NCBI RefSeq assembly: GCF_024701375.2
Contig: NZ_CP113910.1
Span: forward strand, 5,642,001 to 5,706,000
Reading direction: 5' to 3'
DNA: 64,000 bases
From: Streptomyces sp. KMM 9044
GTDB lineage: Bacteria; Actinomycetota; Actinomycetes; Streptomycetales; Streptomycetaceae
Positions 57,378 to 64,000 of the stretch are shown in pieces. A model generated the notes under the pieces. That model had not been told where the DNA came from, ran no database searches, and saw only the letters and a program-made list of their open reading frames with translations. Positions within the stretch are counted from its first letter, which is position 1. Every line of letters starts with the position of its first letter. Made by a program: the position numbers and the translations under genes.

Positions 57378-57812
57378 TCAGACGCGGCGGGCCAGGGAGA
57401 GAACCCGCTGGGCGGCCGTCACCACCGCCGCGTCGACGAAGCGGCCGTCGGACAGCGCCTGGGCGCCCTTCTCGTCGGCCGCCGCCTTGACGACCGCCTC
57501 CGCCCGTTCGATCTCCTCCTCCGTGGGCAGGTAGGCGCGCTCGATGACCGGCAGCTGACGCGGGTGGATGGCGGCGCGGCCCAGAAAGCCCAGGGCGCGA
57601 CCACGGGCGCAGGAGGCGAGGAGACCGTCCAGGTCGCGGGTGTCGGGATGGACGGACTGCGCGGGCGGGGCCAGACCCGCCGCCCGCGCGGCGACGACCA
57701 CGCGGGAGCGGGACCAGTCGAGGCCCGCGTCCTCACGCACGCCCAGGTCGGTCCGCAGGTCCTCCTCACCGATCGAGATGCCGCACATGGTGGGTGGGCC
57801 GGGCCGGGTCAT
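57378..57812 (-). CDS. Half-length CitE/HpcH-type lyase, translationally coupled
   Basis: A 144-residue protein matching only the C-terminal half of CitE-like CoA-ester lyases (normally 270–300 residues). It has the metal-site SIGEEDLRTDLGVRE, WSRSRVVVAARAAGL, DTRDLDGL, GRALGFLGRAAIHPRQLPVI and EIERAEAVV. The N-terminal half with its essential Arg and Glu is absent. The ATG (57810–57812) overlaps the TGA of the upstream gene (ATGA), so it is positioned to be translated. It may be a decayed remnant or a repurposed fragment. Confidence 0.8.
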   Translation of the reverse strand: MTRPGPPTMCGISIGEEDLRTDLGVREDAGLDWSRSRVVVAARAAGLAPPAQSVHPDTRDLDGLLASCARGRALGFLGRAAIHPRQLPVIERAYLPTEEEIERAEAVVKAAADEKGAQALSDGRFVDAAVVTAAQRVLSLARRV

Positions 57813-59236
57813 GGGCGGGAGGCCTCCAGACGGGTCAGACGGGCCAGGGTGTCGAAGCCGACGCCGTTGAAGTCGCTGACGGAGGTGGCCAGCCGGTTCT
57901 TCAGCGGGGCCGTCCAGCGTTCGGGAAGCGCGGCGGGGGAACCGGCGAGCAGGGCGGCGATGCCGCCGGCCGTCGCGCCGTTCGAGTCCGTGTCCCAGCC
58001 GCCGGACACCGCACGGCAGACGGAGCTGGTGAAGTCGCCGTCCGCGTGGGTGAGGGCGGCGGCGATCAGGGCGGTGTTGGGGACGGCGTGCACCCAGTGG
58101 ATACCGGCGTGCAGGGCGTGGAGCCGGTCGACGACGGTGTCGAAGTCGTCGTGCTCGTGCGCCAGCCGGACGGCCTCGCGCACGGCGCGGGCGAGCCGGG
58201 AGCGGGGCGGTACGACGGTGAGGCCGGCGCGCAGGCAGGCGCGGATGTCGGGGGGGCCTGTGCCTGTGCCTGTGCCCGCGGCGGTGGCGATGACGGCCGC
58301 GCCGAACATCGCGGCGTGGACGCCGCCCGCGGTGTGCGTGAGGGTGGCGTCGCGGTGGGCCTGTTCGGCGGCGCCCGCCGGGTCGCCGGGGTTGGTCCAG
58401 CCGTGCACGTCGGCGCGGATCAGGGCGCCGATCCACTCGCGGAACGGATTGCGGTGACGGGCGGTGCGCGGGGGTTCGATGCCGTCGAGGAGGTTGCGGT
58501 AGGCGATGCGCTCGGCCGTGAAGGCGCGGCCCGCGGGGAGTTCGTCCAGCCAGAGCCGGGCCACGTCGGTGGTGGTGAACGCCTTGCCGTACCGCTGGAG
58601 CAGCAGCAGGTTGAGGAGCGGGTAGTCGAGGTCGTCGTCCTCGGGCATCCCGTCGATGTTCTCGGCGAGGGAGGTGGCCGCCGAGCGGCGGTTCCAGGGG
58701 TGGCGCGCGGCCAGCTCCCCGGGGACTCCGCGGGCGGTGAAGTAGCCGTTCAGAGGCCAGTTTCCGGTGGCCCGGGCGAGTTGTCGGATGCCGTCGAGGG
58801 GGAGCTTCTCCACCGGCTTGCCGAGCAGGCAGCCGACGGCACGGCCGAGCCAGGCGGCTTCGAGACGGCCGGTCTCGGGATGCCCGGTCACGAGGTCGGC
58901 TTCGAGCTGGTCAGGGGCGGCCGGGGGAGTGGCGTCGACGGGTGGAGGCCACTGAGGGCACAGGGACTTGATGGCCTCGAGGTCCGTCGGTTCGTCGTCC
59001 GCCAGGCCGCTGGGCAGGTCGGCGAGTTCGTCCAGGAGGTCCCCGGCCAGCAGCCGGAGGTAGCCGGACGCCGGCCGCGGGGAGGCGCCCGCGCGGGGCG
59101 GGGCCGCGGGGCCGCCCGCCGCGTGCCACCGGGCCGCGACGGCGGCGACGGCCGTGGCCGCCCGGCCGTCCTGGGCGGCCTGGCGCAGCTCGTGCCCGAT
59201 CAGGTCCTCCGGCTGGACCCAGGTCAGTCGGAGCAT
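57809..59236 (-). CDS. ADP-ribosylglycohydrolase family protein (paralogue A)
   Basis: A 475-residue protein. A ~125-residue N-terminal helical region precedes the DraG/ARH domain (AAWLGRAVGCLLGKPVEKLP onward). Metal-binding signatures are MPEDDDLDYPLLNL and VSGGWDTDSNGATAGGIAALL (GxDTDSN). The family removes ADP-ribose from proteins or small substrates using two Mg ions. Its start lies 13 bases inside the end of paralogue B and its stop overlaps the CitE-like start. Substrate unknown. Confidence 0.88.
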   Translation of the reverse strand: MLRLTWVQPEDLIGHELRQAAQDGRAATAVAAVAARWHAAGGPAAPPRAGASPRPASGYLRLLAGDLLDELADLPSGLADDEPTDLEAIKSLCPQWPPPVDATPPAAPDQLEADLVTGHPETGRLEAAWLGRAVGCLLGKPVEKLPLDGIRQLARATGNWPLNGYFTARGVPGELAARHPWNRRSAATSLAENIDGMPEDDDLDYPLLNLLLLQRYGKAFTTTDVARLWLDELPAGRAFTAERIAYRNLLDGIEPPRTARHRNPFREWIGALIRADVHGWTNPGDPAGAAEQAHRDATLTHTAGGVHAAMFGAAVIATAAGTGTGTGPPDIRACLRAGLTVVPPRSRLARAVREAVRLAHEHDDFDTVVDRLHALHAGIHWVHAVPNTALIAAALTHADGDFTSSVCRAVSGGWDTDSNGATAGGIAALLAGSPAALPERWTAPLKNRLATSVSDFNGVGFDTLARLTRLEASRP

Positions 59237-60405
59237 CCCGCGCCTCCCAGCTCGGCGAACGCCCTCTCGTGTGCCCCGCGCCGGGACACGTCGCGCGCGA
59301 AGACCTCACGGGCCACCTCCGTCAGCGTGGCCGCGGGTTCCAGGAGGTCGAGACGGCTGGCCTCCGCCACCGTCTTCGCCCAGTCCTCGGGGACCGGCGA
59401 ACCGAGGGCGCCCGTCACGGCGCCGGCCATCGTGGCGATGGAGTCGCAGTCCCGGCCGTAGTTCACCGCGCCCAGCACCGCATGCCGGAAGTCACCACCG
59501 GCCACCACCACCATGCCCAGTGCGACCGGGAGTTCCTCGATCGCGTGCAGCCGCGACGGACGGCGGGCGCCCAGCGAGGGAGAACGGTAGTCGGGGCCCA
59601 CGGTGTCGTACGGGGCCACCGCCTCCCGCAGCGGGCGCAGTGCGGACGCGAAGTCCGTGTGATGGGAAGCCACTTCGCAGACCCGCTCGATCGCCGTCCT
59701 CGTGCCGTCTTTCGCCAGGGACAGGCAGGCCGCGACGACCGAGGCCGGTGTCGCCCCCGGTACGCACGCCGCCGCCACGGCCGCCGCCAGGACGCCCGCC
59801 GCCTCCCGGCCGTACGACGACTGGTGGGCCCCCGCGACATCCAGCGCCTCGGCGTAGGCGCCCGCCGGGTGGGCCGCGTTGACCAGGCCGACCGGGGCCA
59901 TGTACATCGCGGCACCGCAGTTGACGATGTTTCCGACGCCCGCCTCGCGCGGGTCGACATGGCCGTAGTGGATCCGGGCCACCAGCCACTTCTCCGCGAG
60001 GAAGATCCGCTGCAACGGGAGTGCCTCCGCCTGCAGCTCCGGGATCCAGCGCGGGTGCGTCATCAGGTCCGGGACCAGGTGGTCGGCGACGGCGTGGGCG
60101 TCCAGATGGTCCCGGACCCGCGCGTACACCCGGACCAGGGCGTGCGTCATGAGGGTGTCGTCGGTGACGTGGCCGTCGCCCTTGTGATATGGGGCGATGG
60201 GGCGGGCGGTACGCCAGGCGTCGCCGTTCCAGGGGCCGACGACGCCGTGGACACGCCCGCCGTGGCGCTCGGCGATCTGCTCGGGGGAGTACCCCTCCAC
60301 CGGGCCGCCGAGCGCGTCGCCGACGGCAGCGCCCACCAGCGCGCCGGTGATCCGCTCGTCCAGGGAGGCGCCCTGGACCTGCTTTTCCTGCTCTTTGAGC
60401 GTCAT
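59224..60405 (-). CDS. ADP-ribosylglycohydrolase family protein (paralogue B)
   Basis: A 393-residue DraG/ARH protein with the full motif set: RITGALVGAAVGDALGGPVEG, GHVTDDTLMTHALV (TDDT metal ligands) and NYGRDCDSIATMAGAVTGALG (GRDCDS). It ends with a short C-terminal helical extension and CSD. It starts 8 bp after the paralogue C stop on the same strand, continuing the operon. Likely catalytically competent. Confidence 0.9.
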   Translation of the reverse strand: MTLKEQEKQVQGASLDERITGALVGAAVGDALGGPVEGYSPEQIAERHGGRVHGVVGPWNGDAWRTARPIAPYHKGDGHVTDDTLMTHALVRVYARVRDHLDAHAVADHLVPDLMTHPRWIPELQAEALPLQRIFLAEKWLVARIHYGHVDPREAGVGNIVNCGAAMYMAPVGLVNAAHPAGAYAEALDVAGAHQSSYGREAAGVLAAAVAAACVPGATPASVVAACLSLAKDGTRTAIERVCEVASHHTDFASALRPLREAVAPYDTVGPDYRSPSLGARRPSRLHAIEELPVALGMVVVAGGDFRHAVLGAVNYGRDCDSIATMAGAVTGALGSPVPEDWAKTVAEASRLDLLEPAATLTEVAREVFARDVSRRGAHERAFAELGGAGCSD

Positions 60406-60412
60406 GCCCGAA

Positions 60413-61951
60413 TCATCCTCCGGGGGGAGGCGGTTGCGCCGCTTCCAGGAGTCCGGCGAGTTCCACCAGGTCGGTGCCGGTGAGCCGCGGGAGCGTGCAG
60501 CCGGAGAGGGTGCGGCAGCTCTCCCGCCAGGAGTCGGGGATCGCCGCGCCGCCGCCGAGCGCGCCGGTCAGCGCGCCGACGAGGGCGGGCGCCGAGTCCG
60601 CCACCCGGGACAGACAGGCCGCCGCGGGGACCGCCTCCGCGATGCGGCCGTGCGCGGCGGTCGCCAGCGCGAGGGCCACGGGGACGGTCTCGGCGGCGGC
60701 AATGCCGTAGCTGTAGACGTGGTCGACGATCTGGTGCTCCAGGGGCGGTACGAGAGCGAAGACGCCGTCGGCGTCCGCGGCGAGCCGCAGCGCGTGCCGG
60801 GCGTTGCGGCCGATCTCCGTCTCCTCGGGCAACTCGGCGACCGCGGCCGCCACGCATGCCTCCACGCCCGCTCCGGCCAGCGCGAGGGCGACGGCGGCGG
60901 CCATCGCGCGGGCGCCGTGCACGCCGTCGCCGTCCTGGGTGTAGCGGGCGTCGAACTCGGCGAGTGCGGCGGCGCCTTCGGGGTCGCCGGGATGGGCCAC
61001 GGCCAGGACGCAGGCCCGTACACAGGCCGCGTCGTCGAAGTAGTGCGGGTTGTCGTGGCCGGTGGCGGGCGGGCGCAGACCTGCGGCGAGATTGCCGAGC
61101 CCGGCCCGTACGGAGATACGGGCGCGCAGCGGGAGGACGGCCGACTCGATCTCCGGCGCCCGTTGCGCTGCCGCGGCGACCTCGCCGGCCGCGGCGTTCC
61201 ACGTGAGGTCGATGGCGGCCCGGGTACGGCGCTCGCGGCTCAGGTCGCCGAGCGCGCCGTCGTCACCGGCCCGCAGGACCGCCTCGGCGGCGAACACCGC
61301 CCACTCGGCGTCGTCGGAGGGGCCGAGGCGCAGGGGTTCCGAGGGCTGGTTGAGGGCGATGGGCACGGGAAGGGTGGTGGTCGCGTTCCGCTCGGCGAAG
61401 GTGTCCAGCTCCCGGGTGAGGCGCCGGGTCCACTCGGGCATCCGGGCGGCACGGTGCCGTGCGGCGGGCCAGCCGGCGGCGTCTCCGGCGGCGAGGCCGA
61501 GGAGGAGACCTTCGATGCGGGGTGCCTGCGGCGGCGGGGCGAGGGGTGCGGCGCGGGTCCGGCGGGCTGTGGGGGCCTCGGTTTCGCCTTCGGCGCGGTG
61601 CTTTCCACCCGCACCGCCCGTGCGGGGTTCGCGGCCGGGTGCGGGTGGCCCCGGTGGGGCCTGGCCGTCGGTGGCGGCTCCGGGGGAGCCCTCGGGGCGG
61701 GAGGTCTCGGTCGTGCCGGTCGTGCGGGGTTCGCGGTCGGACGGGGGTGGCCCCGGTGGGGCCTGGCCGTCGGTGGCGGCTCCGGGGGAGCCCTCGGGGC
61801 GGGAGGTCTCGGTCGTGCCGGTCGTGCGGGGTTCGCGGTCGGACGGGGGCGGACCTGGCGGGGGGTTCTCGGCGGGGGATGCCGGGGGGTGTTCCGGCGG
61901 TCGGGCCGGTGGTGTCGATGTGGGTACCGTTGCCGGCGGGGAGAGAGTCAT
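60413..61951 (-). CDS. Divergent ADP-ribosylglycohydrolase-like protein with Pro-rich repeats (paralogue C)
   Basis: A 512-residue protein. Residues about 1–130 are Pro/Gly/Arg/Thr-rich and include a 34-residue unit (starting PPGPPPSDREPRTTGTTETS) twice plus a partial third. The ARH-like domain begins IEGLLLGLAAGDAAGWPAA and has SDDAEWAVFAAEAVL. Where other members carry G-R-D-x-D-T/S it reads CLSRVADSAPALVGALTG, so key metal ligands are missing. It may be inactive or have changed chemistry. The ATG overlaps the TGA of paralogue D (ATGA). Confidence 0.8.
   Translation of the reverse strand: MTLSPPATVPTSTPPARPPEHPPASPAENPPPGPPPSDREPRTTGTTETSRPEGSPGAATDGQAPPGPPPSDREPRTTGTTETSRPEGSPGAATDGQAPPGPPAPGREPRTGGAGGKHRAEGETEAPTARRTRAAPLAPPPQAPRIEGLLLGLAAGDAAGWPAARHRAARMPEWTRRLTRELDTFAERNATTTLPVPIALNQPSEPLRLGPSDDAEWAVFAAEAVLRAGDDGALGDLSRERRTRAAIDLTWNAAAGEVAAAAQRAPEIESAVLPLRARISVRAGLGNLAAGLRPPATGHDNPHYFDDAACVRACVLAVAHPGDPEGAAALAEFDARYTQDGDGVHGARAMAAAVALALAGAGVEACVAAAVAELPEETEIGRNARHALRLAADADGVFALVPPLEHQIVDHVYSYGIAAAETVPVALALATAAHGRIAEAVPAAACLSRVADSAPALVGALTGALGGGAAIPDSWRESCRTLSGCTLPRLTGTDLVELAGLLEAAQPPPPGG
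61623..61855 (-). repeat. 102-bp tandem repeat in paralogue C
   Basis: Two near-identical 102-bp units (for example 61651 onward and 61753 onward) plus a partial third encode the Pro-rich repeats near the N-terminus of paralogue C. Confidence 0.85.
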
Positions 61952-62973
61952 GACGGGGTCTCCGTGGTGTTGTCGGCCGCTGTCGGGGTGAGCAGGTCCG
62001 CGATGCCCAGGACGTGGTGGCCCGCCATCGCCGGGAGACAGCTGCCGCGGGCCGGGCCGATGGAGGCCGCCCATGCCTCCGGGATGGCGGCGGCACCCCG
62101 GGTCGCGCCCGCGAGGGCGCCCGCCACGGCCGCCGTGGTGTCCGCATCGCGGCCCATGTTGACGGCCGTCAGCACCGACTGCCCGAAGTCCCCGTCCGCC
62201 GCCGCGTAGGCTCCGAAGGCGAGGGCGACGGCCTCCGGGGCCAGGTCGGTCCAGGGGTAGCCGCCGATCACGACCGCGGAGCGGACCGCGCGTTCGCCCC
62301 AGTGGGCGGCGGTGACGGCGCGGCGCAGGGAACGGGCGGTCCAGGAGTCCTCCGGCACCAGGGCCAGTGCGGTGGCCACGACGGTGACCACCGGCGCTCC
62401 CGTCATCGCCGCCGCCACGCCCGCCGCCACCGCCTGGCCTCCGTAGATGCCCTCTCCGTCGTGACTGACCGAGCCGTCGATCGCCGCCAGCCGGGCCGCC
62501 TCGGCGGGACGGCCGGCCGCGAAGACGCCGTGCGGTGCCGCCCGCATCGCCAGCCCGTCGCTCCAGGCGTGGCGGTGCTGCGCGGAGACCGGGGCGGCCA
62601 GCCCCCGGCGGAGGTTCTCCAGGGTGCCGCGCTCACTGAAGCCGGCCCCGCGGAAGCGCCCCTCGGAGCGGTCCGCGATCCACTCGTGCCAGGCCGCCCC
62701 GACCTGCGCCGGGGTGAGCGCCGCCCCGTGCCGGGCCAGCAGCAGGCCGGAGAGGATCGCGTACTCGGTGTCGTCCGTGCCCGCGGGGTGCTCCGCCACG
62801 TACCCGGTGATGCGGCCCCACCGGGCGCGGATCTCGGACGGTTTCATGTTCTCGGCCGGGGCGCCCAGCGCGTCGCCGACGGCCAGGCCGAGCAGCGCGC
62901 CGCGTGCCCGTTCGCGGTGCCCGAGACAGTCCCCGGGCACCGGGGCCGAGGGCATGCGGGCGGTCGACGTCAT
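61948..62973 (-). CDS. ADP-ribosylglycohydrolase family protein (paralogue D)
   Basis: A 341-residue DraG/ARH protein and the first gene of the operon. Signatures: ARGALLGLAVGDALGAPAENM, AGTDDTEYAILSGLLLARHG (TDDTE), VSHDGEGIYGGQAVAAGVAAA (quoted in part) and VNMGRDADTTAAVAGALAGA (GRDADT), so both metal sites are intact. It should hydrolyse ADP-ribosyl bonds or a related substrate. Its upstream region faces the VIT-type gene. Confidence 0.9.
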   Translation of the reverse strand: MTSTARMPSAPVPGDCLGHRERARGALLGLAVGDALGAPAENMKPSEIRARWGRITGYVAEHPAGTDDTEYAILSGLLLARHGAALTPAQVGAAWHEWIADRSEGRFRGAGFSERGTLENLRRGLAAPVSAQHRHAWSDGLAMRAAPHGVFAAGRPAEAARLAAIDGSVSHDGEGIYGGQAVAAGVAAAMTGAPVVTVVATALALVPEDSWTARSLRRAVTAAHWGERAVRSAVVIGGYPWTDLAPEAVALAFGAYAAADGDFGQSVLTAVNMGRDADTTAAVAGALAGATRGAAAIPEAWAASIGPARGSCLPAMAGHHVLGIADLLTPTAADNTTETPS

Positions 62974-63282
62974 ACGCGGCTCTCCTCTCAGGGGCGCCCC
63001 GAGAGGCGCGAAGCCCTTTACGGAACTGTCCCCGGTGTGATGTCCGACACAGCCCCACAGGCCCCGGTGTCACCCGGTCGACATCTGCGCGGACCTTCCC
63101 GCACGCGAGCGGCGGAATTGGCGAAACCGCAGGTTAGAGCAGCCTTTCCGGGTTGGCGGGAGAGGGTTCGGAGGCATGGATTGGATATAGTCAAAAAATG
63201 GAAACTGTCTAAGTTTGGGCCTGCGTCGGTTGACGCCGTCGTCGGCTTCGCAGGCGCTTTCGCGAACTCCCTGGGGGACGGC
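62974..63282. promoter_or_regulatory. Divergent intergenic region with AT-rich palindrome
   Basis: About 310 bp between the ADP-ribosylglycohydrolase operon and the VIT-type gene. It contains an unusually AT-rich stretch (63180–63216) for this genome. In it AAACT (63202–63206) and AGTTT (63212–63216) form a 5-5-5 palindrome, a candidate operator for the transporter gene. Confidence 0.5.
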
Positions 63283-64000
63283 ATGGCGATCACCGAGACC
63301 GAGGCGACGCTGCACGAGGCGCACCGCGACAACCACACGCACCGCGATGTCAGCGGCGGCTGGCTGCGCCCCGCCGTGTTCGGCGCGACGGACGGCCTGG
63401 TCTCCAGCCTCGCGCCGATGACCGGCGTCGCGGGTGGCTCGGTCGGGCAGCAGACCATCGTCATCACCGGTCTCGCGGGCCTGGCGGCCGGCGCCTTCTC
63501 CACGGCCGCCGGCGAGTACACCTCCGTCGCCTCCCGGCGCGAGCTCGTCGAGGCCGAGCTGGACGTCGAGCACCCCAAGCACCCCAAGCACCCCAAGGGC
63601 GAGGAGGCCGAACTCGCCGCCCTCTACGGGGCCCGGGGCGTCGAGCCGGAACTCGCCGCCGAGGTGGCCCGGCAGCTGTCGCAGGACCCCGGACAGGCGC
63701 TGAAGATCCACGCCCGCGAGGGACTGGGCATCGACCCCGGCGCTGCCCTCGCCCACGGTGGCCGCGGCCTCCGGCTTCGGCGCCTTCGCGCTCGGTGCGC
63801 TGCTCCCCGTCCTGCCGTGCCTGCTCGGCGCGAGTGCCCTGTGGCCCGCCGTACTGGTGGCGCTGCTGGGGCTCTTCCTGTGCGGCGCGATGGTGGCCCG
63901 GGTGACCGCGCGGACCTGGTGGTACAGCGGCCTGCGGCAGCTCGCCCTCGGTGGTGCGGCGGCCGGTGTGACATACGTCCTGGGCACACTGCTCGGAACG
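63283..64000 (+). pseudogene. VIT1/CCC1-family transporter, frame break, 3' end outside the window
   Basis: From ATG 63283 the protein matches VIT-family Fe/Mn transporters: HRDVSGGWLRPAVFGATDGLVSSL, then GLAGLAAGAFSTAAGEYTSVASRREL, a HPK-HPK-HPK run and EVARQLSQDPGQALKIHAREGLGID. Near 63742 the homologous sequence (LPSPTVAAASGFGAFALGAL) continues in another frame: either one extra base or two missing. The shifted frame stays open to the window end with membrane segments and ARTWWYSGLRQLALGG. Either a recent pseudogene or a sequencing error. Confidence 0.85.

Noticed and set aside
57809..62973. A complete ADP-ribosylation toxin–antitoxin system
   Set aside because: Only hydrolases are present; no ADP-ribosyltransferase (for example DarT-like) is seen nearby.

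Overview
The window is high-GC chromosomal DNA from an actinomycete, almost certainly a Streptomyces. The evidence is the third-position GC bias, frequent GTG/TTG starts, ATGA/GTGA start-stop overlaps, and a gene order I recognise from S. coelicolor: pgeF–yggS–sepF–yggT–divIVA–ileS, dnaE, his operon, trp genes, lgt. It is mostly core chromosome, interrupted by one clear mobile element.

Layout. 1–3.8 kb is the end of the division/cell-wall cluster (pgeF, yggS, sepF, yggT, divIVA). 4–7.4 kb is ileS on the minus strand, preceded by a T-box leader. 7.9–13.3 kb holds a DksA/TraR-type zinc-finger protein with a histone-H1-like tail, lspA, an RluD-type pseudouridine synthase, a GNAT, an SDR and a MscS-type channel. 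13.4–22.1 kb is a dienelactone-hydrolase-like gene split by an 8,160-bp Tn3-family transposon (13895–22054) with matching 38-bp ends and a GAGGA 5-bp target duplication. Its transposase gene is broken by two frame changes. Its cargo is a SUKH/SMI1-KNR4 protein convergent with a secreted NucA/NucB-like nuclease, and it ends with a zinc-finger serine resolvase. 22.1–40.5 kb is core and conserved-hypothetical DNA: phoD, a DsbA-like protein, a DUF2252 protein, dnaE, a NYN-domain protein, an ABC exporter pair, a tiny bL37-like ribosomal protein gene, a YbaK deacylase and a Lon-N protein.

40.7–46.6 kb is the histidine operon hisD-hisC-hisB-(52-aa membrane protein)-hisH-priA-ridA-hisF. HisD carries an unusual C-terminal tail of six 9-residue repeats. 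47.9–55.2 kb continues with hisI and trpE, three small membrane proteins, trpC, trpM, trpB and trpA. PriA serves both His and Trp synthesis in actinobacteria, which fits this arrangement. 55.3–57.3 kb is a second DsbA-like protein and lgt; with lspA, the window therefore carries two of the lipoprotein-maturation enzymes.

57.4–63.0 kb is a minus-strand, tightly overlapping operon of four ADP-ribosylglycohydrolase (DraG/ARH) paralogues. It ends in a half-length CitE-like gene whose start overlaps the last paralogue. The window closes with a VIT/CCC1-type transporter gene that changes frame near 63742 and runs off the end.

The most unusual content is the Tn3 element with its nuclease plus SUKH cargo, the four-member ADP-ribosylglycohydrolase operon, the HisD repeat tail, and several apparent frameshifts. 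Some of the frameshifts could be sequencing errors.
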